DNA from: Pseudomonadota bacterium
Lineage (GTDB): Bacteria > Pseudomonadota > Gammaproteobacteria > Burkholderiales > Burkholderiaceae_C
DNA length: 64,000 nucleotides
Direction of reading: 5' to 3'
NCBI GenBank assembly: GCA_963205115.1
Contig: CAUJHV010000003.1
Span: 1 to 64,000, forward strand
Shown here: positions 8,453 to 15,800 of the stretch, in pieces
How the letters are laid out: each line of letters begins with the position of its first letter
How positions within the stretch are numbered: position 1 is the first letter of the stretch
Position numbers and translations under genes: made by a program
Notes under the pieces: model-generated
What the model saw: the letters and a program-made list of their open reading frames with translations, nothing else
Database searches by the model: none
Told to the model about the DNA's origin: nothing

Positions 8453-8543
8453 ACTGGAGAGACGTCACGCGCGTGACGCACCGAAGGAGCAAGGCCCGGG
8501 CCGACCGCCCGCGCCGAATCTCTCAGGTACCAAGGACAGGGGG
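8453..8543 (+). promoter_or_regulatory. Glycine riboswitch, single aptamer
   Basis: The conserved glycine-aptamer blocks appear in order: GGAGAG at about 8455, the GCACCGAAGGAGCAA block, a variable P3 hairpin, CTCTCAGGTACCAAGGACAG, with the first and last blocks pairing as P1. Only one full aptamer is present rather than the common tandem pair. It sits in the leader of the DadA-type gene that starts at 8600, so glycine level should set expression of that flavoenzyme. Confidence 0.9.
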
Positions 8544-8551
8544 AGCGGCAA

Positions 8552-8574
8552 GCGAGTGACCCAGGGTCGCTCGC
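8552..8574 (+). promoter_or_regulatory. Hairpin downstream of the glycine aptamer (ghost aptamer or expression platform)
   Basis: GCGAGTGAC and GTCGCTCGC form a 9-bp stem (one G-U pair) around a 5-nt loop. In addition AAGGACAGG in the 3' strand of the aptamer (8532-8540) can pair with CCTGTCTTT (8579-8587), directly before the GGAG ribosome-binding site at 8588-8591. The hairpin may be the 3' ghost aptamer of a singlet glycine riboswitch. The second pairing may be the switch that hides the translation start. Confidence 0.55.
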
Positions 8575-8599
8575 GCCACCTGTCTTTGGAGTGCCTTCC

Positions 8600-9928
8600 A
8601 TGAAAGTCATCGTCCTGGGCGCCGGTCTGCTCGGCGTCACTTCAGCCTACTTCCTGCGCCAGCAGGGCCACGACGTCACCGTCATCGACCGCCAGGCTTC
8701 GCCGGCCGCGGAAACCAGCTTCGCCAACGGCGGGCAGATCTCCGTGAGCCACGCCGAGCCCTGGGCCAACCCGAGCGCGCCGCTGAAGGTGCTGAAGTGG
8801 CTGGGCCAGGAAGACGCGCCGCTGCTCTTCCGCATCCGCGCCGACATGCGCCAGTGGCTGTGGGGCCTGCAGTTCATGCGCGAGTGCACGCCGGCGCGCA
8901 CGCGCCACAACATCGAGCAGATCGTGCGCCTGGGCACCTACAGCCGCGACACGTTGCAGCAGCTGCGGCGCGACATCGGCATCGCCTACGACGAGCGCAC
9001 CCAGGGCATCCTGCACTTCTACACGAGCCAGAAGGAGTTCGACGGCGCCGAGGCCCCGGCCGCGCAGATGCGCGCACTGGGCTGCGACCGGCGCGTGATC
9101 TCGGCCGACGAAGCGGTGGCACTCGAACCCGCGCTGCGCCACATCCGCCCGCAACTCGCCGGTGCGACCTACACCGCCGAGGACGAATCGGGCGATGCCA
9201 ACCGGTTTGCGCGCGAGCTGGTGGCACGCTGCCGCGCCGACGGCGTGGAATTCCTGATGAGCCACACCGTGACCGCGCTGCGCGAGGCGGGCGGGCAGAT
9301 CGACCACGTCGAGGTCACCGACGCCGAGGGCCGCTTCCAGCGCGTGCGCGGCACGGCCTATGTGCTGGCGATGGGCAGCCTCAGCCCGCTCTACGCCGCG
9401 CCGCTGGGCATCCGGCTGCCGATCTACCCGGCCAAGGGCTACTCCGTGACGATGCCGGTGAAGGACGCCTCGATGGCGCACCAGGTGTCGCTGACGGACG
9501 ACGAGTACAAGCTGGTCTTCTCGCGCCTGACCACACCGGCGACGGCATCGGCGCCTGGGGGCGACCGCCTGCGCATCGCCGGCACGGCCGAACTCAACGG
9601 CTACGACCGTGACCTGAACCGCGTGCGCTGCGAGGCCATCGTGCGCCGCACCGAAGAACTCTTTCCCGGCGCCGGCGACGCCACGCAGGCGCAGTTCTGG
9701 ACCGGGCTGCGGCCGGCGACGCCGTCGAACGTGCCCATCATCGGCCGCTCGCGCATCACCAACCTGTACCTCAACACCGGCCACGGCACGCTGGGCTGGA
9801 CCCACTCCTGCGGATCGGGCAAGAGCATTGCGCGCATCGTCAGCGGGCTGGCCCCCGAAGTCGACTTTGCGTTTGTCGGCGCGCCGGCGCGCGACGCGCG
9901 GGTCACTGGCGTCCACCAGCCGGCCTGA
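8600..9928 (+). CDS. dadA: FAD-dependent D-amino acid dehydrogenase / glycine oxidase family (DadA-like)
   Basis: A 442-residue flavoprotein of the DAO superfamily. The dinucleotide fold is at the N-terminus (MKVIVLGAGLLGVTSAY), followed by a DadA-type ETSFANGGQISVSHAEPWA block and the C-terminal GHGTLGWTHSCGSGK FAD-binding segment. It oxidises D-amino acids, or glycine, to 2-oxo acids with transfer of electrons to the respiratory chain. The ATG at 8600 is chosen over an in-frame GTG at 8591 because GGAG at 8588-8591 is correctly spaced only from the ATG. The glycine riboswitch in its leader argues that glycine is a physiological substrate or signal. A strong hairpin follows the gene. Confidence 0.92.
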   Translation: MKVIVLGAGLLGVTSAYFLRQQGHDVTVIDRQASPAAETSFANGGQISVSHAEPWANPSAPLKVLKWLGQEDAPLLFRIRADMRQWLWGLQFMRECTPARTRHNIEQIVRLGTYSRDTLQQLRRDIGIAYDERTQGILHFYTSQKEFDGAEAPAAQMRALGCDRRVISADEAVALEPALRHIRPQLAGATYTAEDESGDANRFARELVARCRADGVEFLMSHTVTALREAGGQIDHVEVTDAEGRFQRVRGTAYVLAMGSLSPLYAAPLGIRLPIYPAKGYSVTMPVKDASMAHQVSLTDDEYKLVFSRLTTPATASAPGGDRLRIAGTAELNGYDRDLNRVRCEAIVRRTEELFPGAGDATQAQFWTGLRPATPSNVPIIGRSRITNLYLNTGHGTLGWTHSCGSGKSIARIVSGLAPEVDFAFVGAPARDARVTGVHQPA

Positions 9929-9953
9929 GCGGCCGCGCGCCGCAGCGGCGGCA

Positions 9954-9980
9954 GGCGCAGGGACCGCCCTGCCCTGCGCC
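9954..9980 (+). terminator. Hairpin terminator candidate after the DadA-like gene
   Basis: GGCGCAGGG and CCCTGCGCC form a perfect 9-bp stem with a 9-nt loop, 26 bp after the stop codon. There is no clear T-run, as is common for high-GC betaproteobacterial terminators. Confidence 0.55.
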
Positions 9981-10044
9981 GCCCCGTCTGCCGCTGCCGC
10001 AGCCACAGCTGAGGGTTAGCCCGGAAAGTCCCCCTCGAGGTGCA

Positions 10045-10064
10045 TGTGTACATTCTTGTATACC
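10045..10064 (+). promoter_or_regulatory. Candidate operator for the FCD-GntR regulator
   Basis: The leader of the NCS1 permease holds GTGTACA followed after five bases by TTGTATACC, with the palindromic core GTATAC at 10058-10063. FCD-type GntR regulators usually bind short palindromes of the TTGTATACAA type. The regulator encoded just downstream at 11630-12382 belongs to that class. The link is inference from motif type and proximity. Confidence 0.4.
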
Positions 10065-10092
10065 TGTTTGCGTGCCAAGAGGAGACAAGACC

Positions 10093-11559
10093 ATGGACAT
10101 CCGAAATCCTTCGCCGGGCCTCTACAACGAGGACCTCGCGCCCACGAAAGAGCGTCGTTGGGGCGCCTTCAGCATCTTCAACGTCTGGACATCGGACGTG
10201 CACAGCCTGTGGGGCTACTACCTGGCCGCCAGCCTGTTCCTGCTGTGCGGCAGCTTCACCAACTTCCTGATCGCGATCGGCCTGTCCTCGCTGGTCATCT
10301 TCTTCCTGATGAACCTCATCGGCTATGCCGGCGAAAAGACCGGCGTGCCCTATCCCGTGCTCGCGCGCGCCTCGTTCGGCGTGTGGGGCGCCAACCTGGC
10401 CGCGCTGGTGCGTGCGGTGGTGGCCTGCTTCTGGTACGGCGCGCAGACGGCCGCCGCCTCGGGCGCGATGGTCGCGCTGCTGATCCGCAGCGACGGCATG
10501 CTCGAGTTCCACAAGAACGTGCACGTGCTCGGTCACAGCGGGCTGGAGGTGATCTGCTACGTGATCATCTGGGCGCTGCAGCTGCTCATCATCCAACGGG
10601 GTATGGAAACCGTGCGGCGCTTCCAGGACTGGGCCGGACCGGCCGTGTGGATCGCCATGCTCGTGCTGGCCGTGGGCCTCATCGTCAAGGCCGGCGGCTT
10701 CTCGTTCGACCACGGCATCCCGCAGCAGGTGCTGCTGGAGAAGACCAAGGATGCCGGCGTCAGCGGCGAGCCGGGTTCGTTCTGGGCGCTGATGGCCGTG
10801 GGTGCCACCTGGATCACCTACTTCGCTGCGCTGTACCTGAACTTCTGTGATTTCTCGCGCTACGCCAAGGACAAGGCCGCGGTGCGCACCGGCAACCTGT
10901 GGGGCCTGCCGGTGAACCTGATCGCCTTCACGCTGGTGGCCGGCATCACGACCATCGCCGCGTACAAGGTCTACGGCGAAGTCCTGCTGCACCCCGAGCA
11001 GATCTCGTCGAAGTTCGACAGCTGGTTCCTGGCCCTGCTGGCGGCCGTGACCTTCGCGGTGGCGACGCTGGGCATCAACGTGGTGGCCAACTTCGTCTCT
11101 GCCGCGTTCGACATCTCGAATACCTTCCCCAAGGCCATCAGCTTCAAGAAGGGTGGCTACATCGCCGCGGGCATCGCGCTGGTGCTCTATCCCTTCGCGC
11201 CCTGGGAGGGCAACGCCGCCAGCTTCGTCAACGGCATCGGCGCAACCATGGGCCCGCTGCTGGGCGTGATCCTGGTCGACTACTACCTGATCGCCAAGGG
11301 CCACATCAACATCCAGGCCCTGTACCAGGAGCATGGTGAATACCGCTACGAAGGCGGCTGGAACGTCAACGCGCTGGTGGCCACGGGAGTCGGTGCGGTG
11401 TTCTCGACCATCCTGCCCAATTTCACCCAGCTCCTACCGGCCTGGTGGGGCACCTACGGCTGGTTCTTCGGCGTGGCCATCGGCGGGGCCGTGTATTACG
11501 TGATGACGCTGATGCGCCCGCGGCGCATCGCCAGTGCGACGCGCGCGCAGCACGCGTAA
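10093..11559 (+). CDS. NCS1-family nucleobase/allantoin:cation symporter
   Basis: A 488-residue inner-membrane transporter with about 12 transmembrane segments (for example LWGYYLAASLFLLCGSF and SSLVIFFLMNLIGYAG). NCS1 features are the N-terminal LYNEDLAPTKERRWG block and the FWYGAQTAAASGAM and NFCDFSRYAKDK motifs. The family imports nucleobases, allantoin, hydantoins or related compounds with Na+ or H+. I chose ATG 10093, which has a GAGGAGAC site; an in-frame GTG lies seven codons earlier. It follows the DadA-like gene and precedes an FCD-GntR regulator, which may control it through the palindrome at 10045-10064. Confidence 0.93.
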   Translation: MDIRNPSPGLYNEDLAPTKERRWGAFSIFNVWTSDVHSLWGYYLAASLFLLCGSFTNFLIAIGLSSLVIFFLMNLIGYAGEKTGVPYPVLARASFGVWGANLAALVRAVVACFWYGAQTAAASGAMVALLIRSDGMLEFHKNVHVLGHSGLEVICYVIIWALQLLIIQRGMETVRRFQDWAGPAVWIAMLVLAVGLIVKAGGFSFDHGIPQQVLLEKTKDAGVSGEPGSFWALMAVGATWITYFAALYLNFCDFSRYAKDKAAVRTGNLWGLPVNLIAFTLVAGITTIAAYKVYGEVLLHPEQISSKFDSWFLALLAAVTFAVATLGINVVANFVSAAFDISNTFPKAISFKKGGYIAAGIALVLYPFAPWEGNAASFVNGIGATMGPLLGVILVDYYLIAKGHINIQALYQEHGEYRYEGGWNVNALVATGVGAVFSTILPNFTQLLPAWWGTYGWFFGVAIGGAVYYVMTLMRPRRIASATRAQHA

Positions 11560-11574
11560 GCCTGCCAAGGGTGT

Positions 11575-11597
11575 GGGGCGGCCAGAATCGCCGCCCC
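11575..11597 (+). terminator. Hairpin terminator candidate after the NCS1 gene
   Basis: GGGGCGGC and GCCGCCCC form a perfect 8-bp stem around a 7-nt loop, starting 16 bp after the permease stop and 33 bp before the GntR gene. No T-run follows. It may separate the expression of the two genes. Confidence 0.55.
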
Positions 11598-11629
11598 AAC
11601 ATCCACCTTCCGGCAGCCCGCGACCCACG

Positions 11630-12382
11630 ATGGAGAGCAAGGCCGAGATCGCCGAACGCGTCGTCGAGGCCATCCTCTGTCGCAGGATCCAGCCTGGCGA
11701 GCGCCTGGGCGAGCAGGAGATCGCCGACCTGTTCGGCGTCAGCCGCACGCTGGTGCGCGAAGCCCTGATGACCCTGAAGGCGCGCGGTTTTGTCACCGTG
11801 CGCCCGCGCAGCGGCTGGTACGTCGCCGAGCCCTCCTTCGACGAAGCCATCGAGACCTACGCGGCACGCCGCGTGATCGAGACCGGCATGCTGCGCGACG
11901 CCGGCCGGCCGCTGCAATCGGTCATCCGCCGGCTGCGCCAGCATGTGGCCGATGAGCGCGAGGTCATCGCGAATGCCGATGCCGGGACACGCAGCGTGGC
12001 GCTGGCGGACTTCCACGTCTGCCTGGCGGATTGCCTGGGCAACCGGCTGCTCACCGCGATGATGGTGGACCTCTCGGCGCGCACGACGCTGGTGTCGGCG
12101 CTGTACCAGTCGACCACCGAAGCCCAGGTCAGCAACGACGACCACGCGGCCATCGTCGACGCACTGGCCGAAGGCGACAACGCAAAAGCCGAAGCCTTGA
12201 TGCGTCAACACATCGACACCCTGGCCGCGCGCCTGGACGAATCGCTGGCCGGCGCCGGCCGTCCGGGCGAGCGCCTGCGCGCGGCGCTCACGCCCACCGC
12301 ACCCGCAGTGGACGCGCCCGGCACGGCAGCCTCTTCGGCGAAGCCGGGCCGCGGCCGGCGCCGCAAGCCCGCCATCCGATAG
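11630..12382 (+). CDS. GntR-family transcriptional regulator, FCD subfamily
   Basis: A 250-residue regulator. The N-terminal winged helix-turn-helix (about residues 5-70) contains LGEQEIADLFGVSRTLVREALMTLKARGFV. The C-terminal FCD helical ligand domain follows, with the metal/acid-ligand histidines in DFHVCLADCLGN and NDDHAAIVDALAEGD. The last 40 residues are a proline/alanine/arginine-rich tail ending KPGRGRRRKPAIR. FCD proteins respond to carboxylic acids or sugar acids and usually repress adjacent transport and catabolic genes. Here the likely targets are the NCS1 permease upstream or the EamA exporter downstream. Confidence 0.92.
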   Translation: MESKAEIAERVVEAILCRRIQPGERLGEQEIADLFGVSRTLVREALMTLKARGFVTVRPRSGWYVAEPSFDEAIETYAARRVIETGMLRDAGRPLQSVIRRLRQHVADEREVIANADAGTRSVALADFHVCLADCLGNRLLTAMMVDLSARTTLVSALYQSTTEAQVSNDDHAAIVDALAEGDNAKAEALMRQHIDTLAARLDESLAGAGRPGERLRAALTPTAPAVDAPGTAASSAKPGRGRRRKPAIR

Positions 12383-12473
12383 CCTCGCAGCCCGGCAGCC
12401 GGACGTCCCGGGCCGCGCCTGGCGCAGCGCGCAGGGATACTGCACCCGCAGGCCACTGGCGGCCTGCGAAGGC

Positions 12474-13430
12474 GTGAGCGAACCCCACCCCATGTCATCA
12501 GCAGGAAAACGGCAGACCTGGCTCGGTATCGCATTCGTGATCAGCGCGGCCAGCTGCTTCGCGACCATGGACACGATGGTCCGCTACATCGGCGCGTATT
12601 TTTCGGTCTCCGTGGTCCTGTGGGCGCGCTACGGCCTGCACGCGGCCATCATGACCGTGTGGATCGCGCTGTCGGCGAAGCGCTCGTTCAGAAGCGCCAA
12701 CCCGATGTTCCAGATCGCGCGTGGCACGCTGCTGGCGTTTTCGTCGTCGATGGCCTTTGCCGCGCTGCGGCGCATGCCGGTGGCCGAGTTCACCTCGATC
12801 GTGATGCTGACGCCGGTGCTGGCCACGCTCATCGCCTGGCTCTGGCTGCACGAGCGCGTCTCGGGCCTGCGCTGGGTGCTGGTGGTCGGCGGGTTTGTCG
12901 GCGCGCTGATCGTCATCCGCCCGGGCAGCGGCATCATCGGCTGGGCCGCCCTGCTGCCGCTGGCCGCGGCCTTCTCCAATGCGGCTTTCCAGATCATGAC
13001 CAGCCGCTTCGCCCCGCACGAAGACCCGTTCACGACGAACTTCTACACCGGCGTGACGGGCATGACGATCGCCACGCCGCTGCTGCTGGCCAGCGCGGCC
13101 GATCCGCTGGAGGTCCTGGTCTCCGCTGCGCCGATCCTGGTCATCGCCCTGGTGGCGGTGGCCGTGCTGGGCACCACCGGGCACCTGCTGCTCATCCTGG
13201 CACTGGGCAAGGCGCCCGCCTCGACGCTGATGCCTTTCCAGTACGTGCAGCTCGGCGTGGCCGCGCTGGCCGGCTACGTGGTGTTCGGGCTCTCGCCGGA
13301 TGGCTGGAGCTGGTTCGGCATGGCCATCATCGGCGTGTGCGGCGCGGCCAGCGCCTGGCTGAACGTGCGTGCCGCCGCGGACCGCCACCGTCCGGTCAGT
13401 GCGGTGCAGGCCGATACCGTATCGGAGTGA
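12474..13430 (+). CDS. EamA/DMT-superfamily transporter
   Basis: An inner-membrane transporter of 312-318 residues with ten predicted transmembrane segments and two EamA repeats. The first repeat opens WLGIAFVISAASCFATMDTMVRY and the second starts near IIGWAALLPLAAAFSNAAFQ. Typical family blocks are RMPVAEFTSIVMLTPVLATL and PFQYVQLGVAALAGY. Members export metabolites or amino acids; the substrate is not predictable. Two starts are possible, GTG 12474 and ATG 12492, and neither has a clear ribosome-binding site. It converges on the AtuA-related gene. Confidence 0.88.
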   Translation: MSEPHPMSSAGKRQTWLGIAFVISAASCFATMDTMVRYIGAYFSVSVVLWARYGLHAAIMTVWIALSAKRSFRSANPMFQIARGTLLAFSSSMAFAALRRMPVAEFTSIVMLTPVLATLIAWLWLHERVSGLRWVLVVGGFVGALIVIRPGSGIIGWAALLPLAAAFSNAAFQIMTSRFAPHEDPFTTNFYTGVTGMTIATPLLLASAADPLEVLVSAAPILVIALVAVAVLGTTGHLLLILALGKAPASTLMPFQYVQLGVAALAGYVVFGLSPDGWSWFGMAIIGVCGAASAWLNVRAAADRHRPVSAVQADTVSE

Positions 13431-13524
13431 TGGCGCCGCTGCGCGGGCGAACGGTCGCGCGAATCGGCACGCCAACGGCGATCGGGCGGATGCGGTGCCG
13501 AAGCCAGGCCCGCGCGCCGGGAAC

Positions 13525-13869
13525 TCAAGGCCCGACCAGATGCCCCAGCAGGCTGTCCGGCACATCGATGGGCAGATCGAGCAGCAGGTAGGACAGCGCC
13601 TTGCCATGGCTGTCCAGATTGAGCGCGTCGTTGACACCGCCGTCGAGCACCTCGTCGAGCACGAAGTTCATCGCCTGCAGCCCGGTCACCAGGTAGCGCG
13701 TGACCGCCGTCGGCCGGCGATGCGCGAACTGCCGGGCCACGGCCGCTTCGGTGACCTGCTCGACCAGCAGATCCCACAGCGCCGGGTGCCAGGCGATGAC
13801 GCTGATGTTCGAGCGGTTGCCCTTGTCGCCGGCGCGGCCATGCGCCGCGCGATGCAGTGCCACGATCAT
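13525..13869 (-). CDS. AtuA-related small protein (C-terminal AtuA/ferredoxin-fold domain)
   Basis: A 114-residue protein beginning MIVALHRAAHGRAGDKGNRS and containing NISVIAWHPALW, ending in a VLDEVLDGGVNDAL segment. This matches the small domain that is fused to, or encoded next to, AtuA (DUF1446) proteins. Its ATG overlaps the stop of the AtuA gene by 4 bp, so the two chains are surely made together and probably form one enzyme. AtuA was named from acyclic terpene utilisation in Pseudomonas, but its reaction is not established. Confidence 0.85.
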   Translation of the reverse strand: MIVALHRAAHGRAGDKGNRSNISVIAWHPALWDLLVEQVTEAAVARQFAHRRPTAVTRYLVTGLQAMNFVLDEVLDGGVNDALNLDSHGKALSYLLLDLPIDVPDSLLGHLVGP

Positions 13870-15230
13870 GCGCGTGCTCCCGGTGCCACGAAGCGGAAAC
13901 TGCCCGGCACCTGCTCGCGCGGCATCAGGCAGGAGACGGTGCCCAGCCGCGGCCGCATCGCGGTGCGCACGCCGCCGCCGCCGGCCGGGCCGCAGCAATA
14001 CAGCGCGGTCACCTCGCGCACCAGGCGTTCCGCGCCGGCACGCTCGTCGTGGCGCAAGGCCGCACGCAGGCGCACGTCGCGTGCGCCGCCGTCGGCCTGC
14101 GCGGCCAGCCACCGGCCGTCGTCATCGGCAAAGACACTCGACACGCCAATGAGGTCCACGCGCAGGCTGCCCAGGCCGGCCAGGCGTTCGCGCAGCACCT
14201 CGGCCGCGAGCCGCGCGCGGCCCTCGGCGCGCGCACCGGCGTACGAGATCTCGCCTTCGGCCAGCCAGCCGGTCTCGTGGCACACGTTGACCTTCAGCGT
14301 CGCCGGTCGCGGGTGGCCGCGCACGCCCTCGAGCCGGACGCGGTTCTCGCCGACCTGGCGCACGCGCGCGCCGCTGATATCGGCCACGACGTCCGGGGTC
14401 AGGTAGGCCGCCGGGTCGTGCACCTCGTAGAGCAGCTGCTCCTTGACAGTGTGTTCGTCCACACAGCCGCCGGTGCCCGGGGGTTTGGTGATGATGCAGT
14501 GGCCATCGGCATCCAGTTCGGCGATGGGATAGCCCACATGCGCGAGGTCCGGCACGTCCTTGACACCGGGGTCCGCGTAGTAGCCACCGGTGACCTGGGA
14601 TCCGCATTCCAGCAGGTGCCCGGCCATCGTGGCGCGGGCCAGGCGCTCCCAGTCGTCGATGGCCCAGCCGAAGTGCGCCAGCGCGGGTCCCACCGTCAGC
14701 GAGGGATCGGCCACGCGCCCGCACACAACGATCTGCGCGCCGGCCTTCAGCGCCTGCGCAATCGCCTCGGCCCCGAGGTAGGCGTTGGCGGCGACGGTGC
14801 GCAGCGTGCCGGCCCGCTCGCCCAGCGCCGCGGCCAGCGCGTCGCGATGCGCCGGCCCGCTGACATCGTCGCCTTCGACAACCGCCACACGCGGCGCCGG
14901 CAGGCCGAGTTCGCGCGCCAGCGCATGGATGCAGCGCGCCGCACCTTCGGGGTTGGCCGCGCCGAAGTTGCTGACGATGCGGATGTCATGGGCCAGGCAC
15001 TTGGCCAGCACCGGCCGCAGCAGCTCGTCGAGCAAGGGCTCCCAGCCGCTGTCAGGCTGGGTGCGACGCGCCAGCTGCGCCAGCGCCAGGGTGCGTTCGG
15101 CCAGCGTCTCGAAGATCAGGCAGGCAGGGCCGCCGGCCGCGATCAACGCGTCCACGATGGGCAGCGCGGCGTCCGTGCGGTCACCGGAGAACCCGGCGGC
15201 ACAGCCGATGCGAAGCGTGCGGGTGTCCAT
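13866..15230 (-). CDS. AtuA family protein (DUF1446)
   Basis: A 454-residue AtuA/DUF1446 protein. The family signatures are the N-terminal IGCAAGFSGDRTDAA, the ISNFGAANPEGAA-type block (here IVSNFGAANPEGAA), VCGRVADPSLTVGPALAHFGW, ECGSQVTGGYYADPG and KPPGTGGCV. I set the start at ATG 15230, just before the DTRTLRIGCAAGF region. AtuA-like proteins occur in branched-acid and terpene catabolism and in TRAP-linked operons. Here the gene lies downstream of a TAXI-TRAP transporter and DUF1850, suggesting it handles the imported substrate. The catalytic activity is unknown. Confidence 0.9.
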   Translation of the reverse strand: MDTRTLRIGCAAGFSGDRTDAALPIVDALIAAGGPACLIFETLAERTLALAQLARRTQPDSGWEPLLDELLRPVLAKCLAHDIRIVSNFGAANPEGAARCIHALARELGLPAPRVAVVEGDDVSGPAHRDALAAALGERAGTLRTVAANAYLGAEAIAQALKAGAQIVVCGRVADPSLTVGPALAHFGWAIDDWERLARATMAGHLLECGSQVTGGYYADPGVKDVPDLAHVGYPIAELDADGHCIITKPPGTGGCVDEHTVKEQLLYEVHDPAAYLTPDVVADISGARVRQVGENRVRLEGVRGHPRPATLKVNVCHETGWLAEGEISYAGARAEGRARLAAEVLRERLAGLGSLRVDLIGVSSVFADDDGRWLAAQADGGARDVRLRAALRHDERAGAERLVREVTALYCCGPAGGGGVRTAMRPRLGTVSCLMPREQVPGSFRFVAPGARA

Positions 15231-15395
15231 GCGTCTCCTCTGGCGGGCTCGTCCTGTCCCACAGGCAGGCATTGTGGGCCGCGGCCTCGGCGTTGACATC
15301 GCATCATGCCCCGATGCCTGCCGGCACCCCCGTACAGGCCACGGTCGGGCACTGGCTTGCCTGTGTCGCGCGCGGGCGCCCTTCGATCTGGTGTG

Positions 15396-15800
15396 TCATG
15401 GGCGTGCGGGGCGACCGGACAGCACCGGCAGGTGCGGGCAGGACCGGATCACCACCACGCCATCGGCCGCCTGCGGCATCCAACGGCTCAGCGGCTGGCA
15501 GCGGGCGTCGATGCACAACTCGTAGCTCGCCACGTAGGGCGACTGCGCCAGCCGCAGTGCCGGCAGCGGCCCGAGCGCGGGCGTGTAATGCCAAACGCCG
15601 TGGATCAGCCGCGCGCCTTCGGGCGGGTCCATGCCGGCGCCGCTGCCGCGGATGCGTGCTTCGGTCAGGCGCAAGTGCTGGCCTTCGATGCGGTAGTCCT
15701 CTTCCCAGCGGATCTTCTCGATCGAATGCGTCCAGCCCAGCGTGAAGCCCTGCACCGCCAGTGCCAGCACCGCACCGCCCGCGACGATGCACAGCGCCAT
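15396..15800 (-). CDS. DUF1850 domain protein of a TRAP transporter operon
   Basis: A 134-residue protein with one N-terminal membrane anchor or signal (MALCIVAGGAVLALAVQGF) followed by a beta-rich domain containing GWTHSIEKIRWEEDYRI, a clear DUF1850 signature. DUF1850 genes regularly accompany TRAP transporters with fused membrane subunits and TAXI binding proteins. That is the case here, with its ATG overlapping the stop of the permease gene (TGATG). The function is unknown; a periplasmic accessory role is likely. Confidence 0.88.
   Translation of the reverse strand: MALCIVAGGAVLALAVQGFTLGWTHSIEKIRWEEDYRIEGQHLRLTEARIRGSGAGMDPPEGARLIHGVWHYTPALGPLPALRLAQSPYVASYELCIDARCQPLSRWMPQAADGVVVIRSCPHLPVLSGRPARP

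Noticed and set aside
10042..10051. 10-mer GCATGTGTAC shared with the 43.5 kb promoter
   Set aside because: The match ends at ten bases, the surroundings differ, and the gene downstream has its own FCD-GntR regulator. It was not added to the shared-element family.
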